From the NCBI RefSeq assembly GCF_901000735.1, contig NC_081545.1, positions 33,783,634-33,847,633 of the forward strand: a stretch of 64,000 nt of DNA. The letters run 5' to 3'. The stretch's first letter is position 1. Each line of letters starts with the position of its first letter. Under the pieces are notes generated by a model. That model was given only the letters and a program-made list of their open reading frames with translations. It was not told the origin of the DNA and made no database searches. The translations under genes and the position numbers were made by a program. Shown here in pieces: positions 11,030-22,271 of this stretch. This stretch comes from Corylus avellana (lineage: Eukaryota > Streptophyta > Magnoliopsida > Fagales > Betulaceae).

Positions 11030-12214
11030 ATGGTTTCTGAGTGTGCCCATATGATCTGTGGGATGTCAGAGTACAAAGAGCAGAAGTGGTTTTTGGAGCA
11101 TACTCATTTGAAGATGTCTTCGATTCAGCATCAACTACAGCTAAAAGATGGTTATTTGAGCTACCCACCTCCTGTTTCTCCTTCATTCTCATCTCCATAT
11201 ACTGGTACTTTTCATAAAGAATCAACCCCTTCATCATCTGGTACTAGAATAAGCCCAGCTCTTCTTTTCATTATAGTAATTCTGGCTGTACTATTTTTCA
11301 TCTCTGGTCTACTCCACCTTCTTGTTAGATTTCTCGTAAAGCACCCATCTTCCTCTGCATCTACTCGATCTAATAGATACCCAGAAATTTCTAGCTCTGA
11401 TGCTCTCCAGAGACAGCTACAACAACTCTTCCATCTCCATGACTCTGGCCTAGATCAAGCTTTTATAGATGCTCTTCCTGTTTTCCAGTATAAAGAGATA
11501 GTGGGTCTCAAGGAGCCATTTGATTGTGCCGTTTGTCTCTGTGAATTTTCTGAGAAAGACAAGCTCAGATTACTTCCGATGTGTAGCCACGCTTTCCATA
11601 TCAATTGTATAGACACTTGGCTCTTATCAAATTCAACATGTCCTCTTTGCAGAGGGACCCTCTTCAATCCCGGATTTTCCATTGAAAACCCAATTTTTGA
11701 TTTTGATGATTTGAGAGAAGAAGATGGTTGTAGTGGTGATGGACAAAACCGGTTCACTTCTAGTCAAAAAAAAGTGGAAATGGAAGAAATTGTAGTCGAG
11801 AAGGGGGGTTTCCCAGTGAGACTTGGTAAATTCAGAAAGCCAGATGTTGAAGCAGGGGAGACTGAAGTGGGAGAGACCAGTAGCAGTAATTTAGATGCAA
11901 GAAGATGTTTTTCTATGGGATCGTATCAGTATGTACTTGGCAACTCAGAACTCCGGGTTGCCTTGTACCATGATCGACAAGGCCTCGACATAAAGCTCGC
12001 AAGAGGGATAGAACATAATGGGAATTCTTCCGTTGATGGGGATGTGGAAGGGAAGAAGATTGGTACTGTGACTAAAGGTGAGAGCTATTCTGTTTCCAAG
12101 ATCTGGCAGTGGTCAAAGAAAGGCAAATTTTCAAGTTCTTCAGATGTCCAGATGGGCATGCCACCTTCTCTTAATACGGAATTGCCATGGATGAGTAAAC
12201 CACAAGGGACATGA
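11030..12214 (+). CDS. ATL46: RING-H2 finger protein, ATL46-like E3 ubiquitin ligase
   Basis: A single coding exon of 394 residues. A membrane-spanning segment lies at about 74-103 (ALLFIIVILAVLFFISGLL). It is followed by a basic stretch, the ATL family GLD motif (GLDQAFIDALPVF) and a RING-H2 domain (166-207) with spacing C-x2-C-x15-C-x-H-x2-H-x2-C-x10-C-x2-C. All eight zinc ligands and the family tryptophan (DTWL) are present. ATL proteins are membrane-anchored E3 ligases that pass ubiquitin from an E2 to target proteins. The long serine-rich tail with SNLDARRCFSMGSYQYVLGN is shared with the ATL46/47 subgroup. The first in-frame ATG is 11030. The ATG at 11114 (MSSIQHQ...) fits family starts equally well and would give 366 residues. 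Confidence 0.88.
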   Translation: MVSECAHMICGMSEYKEQKWFLEHTHLKMSSIQHQLQLKDGYLSYPPPVSPSFSSPYTGTFHKESTPSSSGTRISPALLFIIVILAVLFFISGLLHLLVRFLVKHPSSSASTRSNRYPEISSSDALQRQLQQLFHLHDSGLDQAFIDALPVFQYKEIVGLKEPFDCAVCLCEFSEKDKLRLLPMCSHAFHINCIDTWLLSNSTCPLCRGTLFNPGFSIENPIFDFDDLREEDGCSGDGQNRFTSSQKKVEMEEIVVEKGGFPVRLGKFRKPDVEAGETEVGETSSSNLDARRCFSMGSYQYVLGNSELRVALYHDRQGLDIKLARGIEHNGNSSVDGDVEGKKIGTVTKGESYSVSKIWQWSKKGKFSSSSDVQMGMPPSLNTELPWMSKPQGT

Positions 12215-14124
12215 AGGTATCTGTATGATTGTTTTCTTGGTCTATATTCCATCCATTGATTAAAGCTTGTTATGCTTTAGCTATTCTTACTGAAAAGTTT
12301 TCAAGATGCTAATTCACCAATTATCCTAAATGGTTGTGTCATACTCTGATTCTACAGCATCTTTTTGTTTTTGAAACCTGAAAATTACTTCTTTCATGGG
12401 TTTTTTTTTTTTTTTCTTCGTATTTTGGGATGTGACAGTAGAGGATGTGTGTAGATGACCCCCAGTTGGGATGAGGCTTTGATGAACACATGATGTCTCG
12501 TGTCTTATAATAGAGAATATGATATGATTTTTTCTGTTTGCCTTTGCAAATCTTAATGATTCAAGAGCCAACCTTGTGGAACCCATCTTAGTGGGAGAAA
12601 TCTGATACATTTACTAGTTCAAGGGTTATGTCAACTATGAATATGAATGTAGAAGAGAAGTGTAGGCACCCGATTTGTTGAATAAAAATCAATTTCCTAG
12701 CCGGCTTGGAATGGCTATTGGCTAATAAAGGAACATCGTCTTAACATATTTTTCTCAAAATTTCTTATCTATATTATACCATCTAAATAGTTTCATTTTC
12801 CATCTCAACCTTGCTGCACAAGACCACCGAACATATTGTGATGCTAATATGAAGCATAAATTTGTCTTAGGACTTAAAATTCCCAATCTTTCGCCAGACA
12901 GTCCTTTCTGTTCTCCAAACAAACTTAATATTTTCTAGCTATCAAACATATAAATTTTCTCTCTCTCTCTCTCAAGCCACCGGTAGAATTCACGCCCAGC
13001 TAGTTAAAGGTTACTTTGACAAGCCGGATGTAAATTTGGGTAAGTATGTAACTGCATCTGGATAGCTATTTTAACCCAAAAATTGGTGAGCTGATATAGC
13101 TTTCACCAAATTTGGTTATCTCACCAATCTTTATATAAGACAAATAAAGAGGAAGATGTATGTATTTTGAAAAAAAAATGAATAGTTAATTTGATTAGAG
13201 GGTAAATTTGCTTAGCTTGTACATGATCTATGGGAAGGAGACAAGTGCTCATGCTTTCTTGCCTTTTGAGGCGTTGGGTTTTTTTTTAATCTCCTTTAAT
13301 TTTTCATGTACCCTTTTGGGATGTTGTGTACATAATCTTTTGCGCCGAGTGATCTCTGAAATGGGCAGTTGGACAGTGGTGGTGGGATCCATGAAAGCTG
13401 TATGACAGAATCTTTCATTCTGGTAATATGAGACCTTTGGTTCAGAAATTGGCTGTACTGGCAATGCTGTGGGGTCCTACTTTGCCCTTCGCATGTGGCT
13501 TTGTTGAAAATTTCCAAGTATTTCTCATTTGATTTCAAATGTGGTGATTATCAATCGATCTCAAGTTTAGCACCTTTGGGAAAGTGTCTCTATACGGTCC
13601 ATTAATATAAGAAACAGTCAAATGAGATTGAAAAAGCGGTAAAAGAAAAGACAGAAAAAGAGAAAGTTGTACCCAAAATATAAAAACAAAAGATAAGATA
13701 AAATAAAAAAGTGGGGATTCTGACTCTTCCTTTGGCCTTTATAATTCCTACAATAATTCTCTTTCATTGTTTTCCGAAATAATACTACTAAAGTTCTTAT
13801 TTTGGAGAGTGTGGTCGGTGCGATATTCAGATATCATGATACCAACTGCACCAATTGAGTGCCACAATACATAATCTCATGGGGAATAATATTGTCTTTT
13901 TCGAGCTCCAATGGAAAATGCAGCACGCCCACCAACCAATATTCATTGAAAATTTGAACTACAACGAAGGGGGCATGCATTTTTCATGTTTGATTAAACT
14001 GCACTCTCACCAACCCACATTACTTAAACTACACTGAAGGGGCTCCACATTCTTGTTGTTTATTACAATTTAAAAGAAGGGGTTGCGGAGTCTACTTGCT
14101 TTGGGCAAGTGAGTTTCGTATCTT
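12215..14124. other. Intergenic spacer after the RING-H2 gene
   Basis: The 3' UTR of the ATL gene probably occupies the first 200-400 bases. A CT microsatellite lies at 12959-12974. No ORF shows domain content. The stretch 13208-13405 is open but reads like non-coding DNA. Confidence 0.4.
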
Positions 14125-14348
14125 AGATTGCTCGGAATAGAGAAGCCTTGCAACTTTGAATACACACATCTATATAAGTTGATCCACTGAAATGGAAGTA
14201 CACATGAACAAATCGAATTAAGTTGAAGGCCAACCAAGATTGCTCGGAATAGGGGAGCCTTGCAACTTTGAATACACGCATCTATAGAAGTTGATCCACT
14301 GAAATGGAATTACACTTGAGCAAATCGGATTAAGTTGAAAGCCAGCCA
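14125..14348. repeat. Tandem duplication, two copies of a 112-base unit
   Basis: The unit beginning agattgctcggaatag at 14125 recurs at 14237 with about 10 differences. Both copies share the words ccttgcaactttgaatacac and gttgatccactgaaatgga. No coding content is seen. Confidence 0.85.
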
Positions 14349-14807
14349 AACCCAATTGATAGGACAAAATTGATGATTTTCCTCATTGGGGGTGGTCATG
14401 ACCACCATCGATGTGCCATATGGTGGTCGTGACTACCAGATGACTAAGATATTTTGGTCACAACCACCCTTGCGCAGTAGTTGGGGGTAGCACTAACCAG
14501 GAGGAGATGGATGTGCTATTCCTATGTTATTTTTATAAGTAAATGTATTTTTAAAAAATTTGTTGAAAATTTTCATTTCAATTAGAAAATTTGGCCATTC
14601 TCATTCACATGTTATCACCAAACAAATGAATATCAATGGTCATTATATTTCAACTTCTTGTATTGCTAGTAATACTCATCCCTATTCCCCCGATAATTAT
14701 CATTCTAGTATACCAAACGTGCCCTAAAGCAAGAAACATATGAGATTAGCTATGGTGCTTCTTATCTTTCATTGTAATTACCAATACCCCACAACTTAAT
14801 CTTGCGT

Positions 14808-15305
14808 CAGGGCCGGTCCAACCATTAGGCGAGTTAGGCCTGCGCTTAGAGCCCCAATTTCATAAGCCCCAAAAAAAAATTTCTAAGACCAAAAAAAAAA
14901 AAAAAAAAATTGCATAAAAATTTAAGACCCTCAACATGCTTAAAAAAATATTATTACTTGTTTATAATATGAAGGCCCTCAACATTCTTTTTTGAGGCCT
15001 TCAACGTGCTTTATATATATATATTTTATAATATGGAGGTCCTAGCATGCTTTATGCAGAACGGCCTCAAGGCCCTCAACATGTTTAAAAAAATATATAT
15101 GTTATTTGTTTATAATAATGAGGCACTCAACATATTTTCTTAAGGCCTTCAACATGCTTTAAAAAAATAATTTTATTTTTTTGATAATATTGAGGTCCTC
15201 AGCATGCTTTCGCTGCACAACGACCACAACTCACAAGGCCCACATCATGCTTCCTTAGCTGTACAGTAAAAAATAGAACAATAAAACCACAAATCAGTTT
15301 TATTG

Positions 15306-15343
<38 letters not shown>

Positions 15344-16042
15344 CGTGTTTGTTTAATTTTTTTAATATTTTTAATCAAATATTTCTACCAAAAAATATGC
15401 ATTTGGATATGAAAAACTTTTTTTAAAAAAAAAAGAGTAGAAAAGCTGATTGAATCTCAAAAAGGGGCTCTAAATAAATTTGTTATTAGCAATAAACAAA
15501 ATATAGATGATGATTTAGGTGAAAAACTTGTAAATGAACTAGAAATTCATTAAAAAGAATTAGAAGATAATGAAAATACTATTTATATATCTAAGTCTAT
15601 TGATACAAATATTTGAATAGTATCTAACTCTATCCCTTTCCTCATTTGAATAGGGAAAAAAAAAAAAAAAAAACTCTATTGTTACAAATATTTATGACCC
15701 AGGCCAATAGAAAAATATTGATGCAAAATTAAGAGATTTATTAGTAGAAAAGGGGTCCAATAAGATAGTAATATAGATTTTCCTAAAGATGAAAATTCTA
15801 AGCATTTTTTTAGTACATATTATATACGAAAATTATCAAATAGGAAGAAGCATAATAGAAAATGACTAGTTTATTCAAAAGATTTAGATAGAGTATTTTG
15901 TGGGGAATAATGATTTTTAAATAAAAATATAAAAATAATAATATTAAAATAAATATTATTTAATTAATATTTAAATATTTTAAAAATTAAAGCTCAATTT
16001 AAAAGTTTCGCTTAAGGCCCTAAAAACCATTGGCCGGCCCTG
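14808..16042. mobile_element. Defective hAT transposon with perfect 8-bp target duplication
   Basis: The element starts cagggccggtcca and ends ggccggccctg, and it is flanked on both sides by tcttgcgt (14800-14807 and 16043-16050). An 8-bp duplication and CAGGG-type ends mark the hAT superfamily. It is 1235 bp long. Inside are repeated gene-free segments (caacatgctt words), a TA microsatellite at 15309-15341, and remnants of a transposase of the zinc-finger MYM1/TTF type. The remnants are interrupted, so it cannot move by itself. Confidence 0.9.
15438..15900 (+). pseudogene. Remnant of hAT (zf-MYM1/TTF-type) transposase
   Basis: Two readable pieces remain. One begins VEKLIESQKGALNKFVIS and stops at 15553. 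The other, in the region 15778-15900, begins FPKDENSKHFF and continues to LVYSKDLDRVFC, with a TGA where the family has Trp. This is the N-terminal part and TTF zinc-finger start of MYM1-like hAT transposases. The catalytic part has been deleted. Confidence 0.65.
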
Positions 16043-16050
16043 TCTTGCGT

Positions 16051-17244
16051 ATATTGATATAACTATATACTGCAACTTTTAGTTAATTCATATAATAGAC
16101 GCAAGAGATACAGTTGCAATCAAGGAGGAAGACATCTTAGGTGCAACTTGTTAGGGCAAAACGAGTCTGGTCTGGTCCAGTTGGTATCTTTTTGTGCAGC
16201 CATGCGCACATGCCTCAGTCTTTCAACATTCTTAATTAGATACATATATTTGTGTGTTCGTGAATTATTGGGAAGATGATCACCAAATATATTTCACCAT
16301 CCATTGAACCATTGAAGTGTGTGGGACCAAATGTTTAGCTTGCTTATCTCCAACATCATCGATAAATACGTGAAGGGCTGGCTGTGTGTTTGGGGGGGAT
16401 GATCAAGGAAATGGAAGAGTGGTCATGGATGGCCTGCCAAAAGGTGAGAATGAAAGAAAATGATGACAAGGGAGAAAAGGCCCAGAAGAAGTCTGTCCAC
16501 AGCCACAGTCAATTGGTGGTGAAAGAGAGGCCTTTCACAAACAAAAGTTGTGTTGAATTTTGCAGGACACAAGGAGCGGCAGTGCACGTTTGTTAGTGCC
16601 CTGCCTTGTCAAGACTCTCAACACCACTTCAAAAGCTGGAGAAGGAAAGGATTGTGGGATTTGGGATCTGCATCTGTAATGGGAAATCACCCAATTGGAT
16701 TTGGTGCGTGTCATATTCCCGTAAACATAGAACACAAGACAAGAGTGTCACGCGTCGTCCTGTATTCTATGCACACCAAACAAAACATAAGACGCAAGCC
16801 TTATTATCTCATAATAATTTTCGATTCATAATTATGGACCTCACAATGTTATTGATTGCGGTATAACGAGTTTACATATAACTTGATTTTCCTTCTTTGA
16901 AAATCAGAAGTGACAATAATCATTTTTTTTTCACCATAGTTAGCGTCCAAATATCTTCTTCTTCTTCTTCTTCTTTTGTTAATGACGAGGTTTTTATCCC
17001 GACCACTCCTTCGATACCTTCACCCATACCACACACTTTGGACATTTATTAAATCACTTGGAGACCTTGAAAATAACCACATGAAAGTATGCTAAAGGTG
17101 AGGTGACCCAAGTACCACTTGCCATAGGGATTTAGACTGTAGGATTTGTAGGAGTTGACAATTTTTAATGAATAGCTCAAAATAAGCCACATGGTATAAT
17201 AGGAGAATAAAAAAAAAAACGATAAAGCTAAAGAGTCAATAATA

Positions 17245-17283
<39 letters not shown>

Positions 17284-18469
17284 TCTTACAAATTCAATAG
17301 ATCAACAATTAAATTTGTGGAGTCCACGTAAGTCTGCAAATTTAATGATTGATTTGTAAGATAATATGAGAAAAAATTGACAAAATATTAACACTAATCA
17401 TTTCTTAAAGCTAAAAGGGGTGGTCAAGAGAGTAATCGGGCGTAACTATAATTGGCCGAATTGTTTCAAAATAATTAGTGAAAATGGTCCATTAATTAAC
17501 TTGAAACAGTTTATGAGAGTGAATTGACTACTTCCATAACCTGTTTTGAATGGTTTCGCCATTCTAAAGCTGGTTGGCCGAAGAATTGAAAAAACAAAGA
17601 GTCCGAATTTTTTTTATAAGATTAATGGTACAACATAATCTTGATAATTTATTTATTTAAAAAGAATAGTATGAAATTTAAAGAATTGCAAATTCATAAG
17701 AATTAGAAGTGCAAGTACAACTCCCAACATGACATGGCTCTAAACCACATTTGTCCTTAAAAAACATGCTAATTTCATAGTAATGATTCGGTGCAAATAA
17801 TAAGCTTGAAGGGTCTTGATACGATTACACTATTTTTCATCACGCGCTGGTCTGAAAACCATTTTTTTTAACAGATGAGTCGGGTCATATAATAAGCTTG
17901 AAGAGTCTTGATACGGTTACGCCATTTCTCAGCAGGGTTCGAAAACCCTTTGTTTTTGCAGATGAGTCAGGTCATTTATTTGATTCATACTTAACTATTA
18001 TAAAGATGACAGTCTCCTTTGCCTTTTATATTTTTGTAATTCTTCTCTTTCTCCTCTTCCCCATGTTGAATAGAAGACAAAAACCATAAACAAAAAAGGT
18101 AATTCATAATACCCAAAAAAAAAAACACACTACTCTTTGAATAATTCATAATCATATACAACCGCAACTCCTTTTCAATTTCTTTACCACACAGTATATA
18201 GATTATTCTGAACAGAAAAAATAAAATAAAATAAAAATAAATACATTATTACATTTCGCAATACAAAACAAAAAAAAAATCTAGCGCGCGCCACGTGTTA
18301 TCTACGCCAGCGTGCCATAAATTAGATTAAAAAAAAAAAAGTCAACCAGCCAACCACCACGAGTTTCTCCACCAAAATCGGTACTGCGCTCTCTACGCGC
18401 GGCGCAGCGAACCAAACCGCCGACAATTTCGAAAAAACCGCCCGCTCGTTCTCTTACGTCAGGTACGCG
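16051..18469. other. Intergenic spacer
   Basis: AT-rich, with a (TA)n run at 17249-17281 and two near-copies of a short segment (agcttgaagggtcttgatacg at about 17801 and agcttgaagagtcttgatacgg at about 17893). Open stretches at 16384-16866 have no recognisable domains. I see no gene that I can support. Confidence 0.4.
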
Positions 18470-18934
18470 TCACGTGAAAGCCGGCCCTTCCCTCCCCAAA
18501 TCCATCGACGACTTGGCCGAGGCCGGGATCGCGGCGTACCGGCACGAGAAGTCTCGGCCGAGAAAGTCGTCGTCGAAATGATCGTTCTGCCCCGGGCCCT
18601 CGTCGAAGTTCAAGGCGTAACTCAGAGGGTCGTAGTGGAATTTCACCTGCCTATAGTTGTTGTTATTGTTCTTGTTGAACCTGCGGATGAAGGTCTTCCA
18701 TTTCGGACCTGCCACGAGCTCCGACCAATCCCGGAGCCTCTTCCACCCCCGGGTCCACCACCGGTCCTCGCTCTCCGCCGTCCGAATCCGCTCCCACCAC
18801 ACCGATCCGACGGTGGAGCCTCGCCCGGAGCCCAAGCACGGAACACATAGGCAGCAGCCTCTGTTCGCGAAGAAGAGCTCCTGCGCGTCGTCGTTTTCGC
18901 GCGGGGAGATTTCCGGCGTTTGGCCCGAAGACAT
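18470..18934 (-). CDS. Plant-specific protein of unknown function (154 residues)
   Basis: An intronless reading frame with clearly biased, GC-rich codon use in AT-rich surroundings. Recognisable parts: a Cys-rich stretch GCCLCVPCLG (residues 27-36), VWWERI and DRWWTRGWKRL (46-67), VAGPKWKTFIRRF (74-86), a poly-Asn run, and YDPLSYALNFDEG (101-113). The order and motifs match a small family of uncharacterised plant proteins that I recognise by pattern but cannot name functionally. There is no signal peptide or membrane span, so it is probably cytosolic or nuclear. The Cys cluster could be lipid-modified (inference). Confidence 0.75.
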   Translation of the reverse strand: MSSGQTPEISPRENDDAQELFFANRGCCLCVPCLGSGRGSTVGSVWWERIRTAESEDRWWTRGWKRLRDWSELVAGPKWKTFIRRFNKNNNNNYRQVKFHYDPLSYALNFDEGPGQNDHFDDDFLGRDFSCRYAAIPASAKSSMDLGREGPAFT

Positions 18935-18947
18935 TTTGCGACGGAGA

Positions 18948-19022
18948 AAGAGAAATGAGAGAAAGAGAGAGAGAGTTTCTGGGAACCCTTACCCTAATTC
19001 TCTCCCTCTCTCGCTCTCTCTT
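18948..19022. repeat. GA/CT-rich tract in the 5' leader of the 154-residue protein gene
   Basis: On the minus strand this is a CT-rich leader directly upstream of the ATG (18934), with imperfect (GA)n and (CT)n runs. Such tracts are common in plant 5' UTRs. No clear TATA box precedes it. Confidence 0.5.
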
Positions 19023-19436
19023 TGTCTCTTTGGGGGAGAAATAAGGAGGCGTAACGGAAGCCTCGCTGCCTCTGAGTGGGTTAGCATCGCCGGGAATTAA
19101 GGGAGGTCATTTATAGGAGTTTGTATTAATTCTTTATTGTTTTTTTTTTTGGGGTTCTCTCTAATAATGGTTTTTTATTTTTATTATTAATTAAGTTGTT
19201 TATACTTAATGCAAGTTTGCAACAGCTCATTTCCTTTCTTTTCCCTTTGTATCATGATTTGTAATTGTACCTTGAGATTTACATGTTTTATATCGGTGTT
19301 ATTAGATATATATACTAAAAAAAAAACGATTATTATAAGTTGTTAATCATATACTCTTAATCATTATAAGTCATCACAATAGATATAGATGATCATATTT
19401 AACCCTTTGAATGTAAGATTAAGATTAAAGCTTATT

Positions 19437-20472
19437 TAATATTAATTAATCATTTTCACGGGAATTCACTTGGTGTTCATAGAAATAGCTGTTAGTTGTT
19501 AATAATCCATCTGTCATACTGGGTAGCACGTTTCTCTTCGCTATTGTCATTAACGGTCGAAACTGGAAGTAAAGATCCAGTGCGGTCGTGAATTCTTTAC
19601 ACTCTGCTGGTGAATCTGATATCACCGTTAAAGCTTCTTATGCCATTGGAAGGGAATATTTTAGTAATAAAATAGTTGCAATGTGGTGGGATCCATGGCT
19701 TTGGAAGATCAGAGAATCTAATAGTCGGTGTTGGCTAATCACATACTTTAATTGAGGAGTGATGGTAGATGTGGTATTGCCGATCCACTTTTATATTGTT
19801 TAAATAATAATAATAATAATAATAATGGACTTTGCAGATTCCTACACCTGAAAAGAATTAATTCATGTAATATTTCTCTAACTATACTAAAAAGTACAAA
19901 TTATTGGTGTTAGAAGGAGTTATTACTAGAATTATGGTTGAAGCTGTCTTCTTCCTGATTGGCTCTGTTTGATACATTGGGCCTGACGAGTCTTAATTGT
20001 CCATTTAAAATGATAATCTTTTATGGAATATATGCTCTTTCAAATTTTTATGGAAAACTATATTTATTTATTTTCTCAAATTTACCCTCAATTTGTAATT
20101 TTTTTTTTTTTTTTTTTTTTGACATGTTCGCACAAGAGGAGGGATGTGGATTCGAACTAGAGACCTCCGCTTTATTAGGCATGATCCTAACTAATTCAAG
20201 CACCTCTTGGAGACTCTCAATTTGTAATTTAGCTTTTCACTTAACTTCCTCCATTGGGGTATTTTGTTAAATCTGATGAAAATTTTGTCAGATGCAATAC
20301 ATGTAACCCAAAATGATAATAATACCCTTGTGTTCGAATTTTTATTTTATTTTTTTTGAAAAAAAAAAAGACCAAGGAGGGGATCTCTCCATAGTTAGGA
20401 AAAAGGGTTTATATTTTTAATCTAAGGAAATAATTTTACTTTTATACATATGATAGGGTCATGGTAAAAATC
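19437..20472. repeat. Spacer repeat R1 (recurs at 35497 and 38892)
   Basis: Begins taatattaattaat and contains cacttggtgttcatagaaat, the stretch beginning tgtcatactgggtagcacgt, an (ATA)n run and cagattcctacacctgaaaa. The same order occurs in R2 and R3. R1 has its own insertion, a SINE at 20101-20215. The repeat precedes peptide gene A as R2 precedes gene C, so it is part of a repeated unit. No coding capacity is seen. Confidence 0.85.
20101..20215 (-). mobile_element. tRNA-derived SINE, minus strand, with 14-bp target duplication
   Basis: It is flanked by ctcaatttgtaatt at 20087-20100 and 20216-20229. It starts with a T run, which is the A-tail when read on the minus strand. On the minus strand it carries a pol III B-box-like word, agttcgaatcc. 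The corresponding place in R2 (about 36540-36590) and R3 lacks it, so the empty site confirms an insertion after the units were duplicated. Confidence 0.8.
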
Positions 20473-21366
20473 TGCCACTCATTTTGCTGGTCATAAAAGA
20501 CCAGCTCCGGTCCGAATTTGCACAAACTTCAATTTCTTAAATTCAAAATCTACACTTGACAACAAAAAAATGTGGAAAATCTAACCAAAATGCTTACTTG
20601 TATAAGTCTTAAGTTTTGAAGGGAAAATATGGTTATCTAAAACAAAATTGTAGTCCAAAATAAGTGGTCAATTGGCATATATAGTTTTTTTGCTTTACTT
20701 TCTTTTTCAATGCTTTCTTAAGGAAGAAGTAATGTTCACATCTATTTTACACCAAATGACGTGACTTATTATATCAGTCATTTAAAAAAAAAAAAAAAAC
20801 TTAAAACATGCAATATTAACTACTGTGAAATGAATGTAAAAAGTAGCATTACTCATCTCGTCATAGGATAGGAAGGCAAAAATCACACTCTAAATTGGGG
20901 AGCAGTGTCAGTTCAAGCATCCTCCATGGAAGAATGGTCAAAACCATTCATCAGCATATGAAGCTCTGCAAACAGTTTCAAAACATATTTATCTAGAATG
21001 GGGATGTCCTGAAATTTTCTGCCTGAATTCAGAATCTGGCAAGAAATGAGAGGGGAGTTGGGGGGTTTGCCAACACATGGTTTCTCACTTAGGAAACTCA
21101 AAAATGCTGACATTAAAACATAGGAATAGAGAAAAATTTGGTCAAAGAAGCACTTTGAACAGGAATCTTAATTTCAACTAAGCTGGTATTGGTTTCTCAT
21201 CTCCATATTAGCCTCAAGATTCCACCCCAATTGTTCAACCCCTCTCTCTCTCTCTCTCTTTGAGTTTTCGTGCATGCTTCGCAACATAGTCACTATTCTC
21301 GTGTGTGTTTGAACAGGTCATGCATTTTTCCACCATTTCCACAAGCTTATCACCATCTCTGATCAC

Positions 21367-21374
21367 TATAAATA
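21367..21374 (+). promoter_or_regulatory. TATA box of peptide gene A
   Basis: The word tataaata lies in a segment shared by all five copies (catctctgatcactataaa), 75 bases before the ATG. Distal upstream sequence, including gcttcgcaacatagt and a CT run, is also shared with B and C. Confidence 0.7.
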
Positions 21375-21448
21375 CCAAGCTTTACATCCCAATTTCACAT
21401 CCCAATTTCTCTACAAACTAAAGAGAAACTTTCTTGCTACATTACTTC

Positions 21449-21712
21449 ATGGCCAGAGAACTCCAAGTTCGCCATTTCCTTGTCCTTGTTATTTTCTTAA
21501 GCTTCTTTTTGCTATCCTCTACCATACAAGCCCGCACTTTGCATGCTCAAACTCCTCACCACCATGCCATAATGAAGCCCTCTGGAAGCCATGGAGATGG
21601 AGTAACGGGTTATTATATTACTGAAGTTCTTGGCAACTGGGGAACTAACAATTATGATACAATCTTACCCAGAAGAGATCTTTCAGGTCCAAGCCCCGGG
21701 GATAATCATTAA
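21449..21712 (+). CDS. Small secreted peptide precursor A (PIP/CEP-like)
   Basis: An 87-residue preproprotein without introns. A hydrophobic signal peptide covers residues 1-28 (cleavage likely near STIQA). Then comes a His-rich stretch (RTLHAQTPHHHAI), a conserved middle (SHGDGVTGYYITEVLG, then NWGTNNYD), a dibasic site PRRD and the C-terminus LSGPSPGDNH. A signal peptide, variable middle and short proline/glycine C-terminal core are the layout of plant peptide-hormone precursors. SGPS recalls PIP peptides and SPG..H recalls CEP peptides, so the exact class is open. The mature peptide would be apoplastic (inference). The ATG at 21449 is chosen because all five copies align there; the frame upstream is open only through a TTG. 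Confidence 0.75.
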   Translation: MARELQVRHFLVLVIFLSFFLLSSTIQARTLHAQTPHHHAIMKPSGSHGDGVTGYYITEVLGNWGTNNYDTILPRRDLSGPSPGDNH

Positions 21713-22039
21713 CTCGTTAATGGTGCATACATTACCGTCCGGACGACCCAAAAACAGAGCATCAAATGTGTCTCAATGCACCTTAGTTGAAATAATTGTT
21801 TGTTTAGGAGGAAATTTGAATTACTTGTAGACCAGTATGAATTAATACAGGGTGAAATAAATTATTATGTTCTGGGTCATTGTAATTTAATCCAACATCT
21901 CTTGAATAAAGTCTTTGTAATTGCATTTGCTACATACAAATTGTTGTTGAATGGAGTAATGTGGTCGTGCCATGAGAATTTACTTTTTGTGAAGAAGAAT
22001 TTAAGTTGGTGGTGGAAGAATTTTCAGAATCAGCCATGA

Positions 22040-22234
22040 ATGACGTGAGTCAAGGGGTAAAATACCATAATACAACACAGAATAACGTTCTTGATGATGA
22101 TGCGGTACGTGGACTGGGAAAGCCCAGTTAGGAAATGGGCCGCAGGAGAACGATTTTGCATATTTTCAAGAAAAAGTATTGTTGGATTTTTCAATCCAAA
22201 AAAGATAAATATATATATATATATATGAATAAAG

Positions 22235-22271
<37 letters not shown>

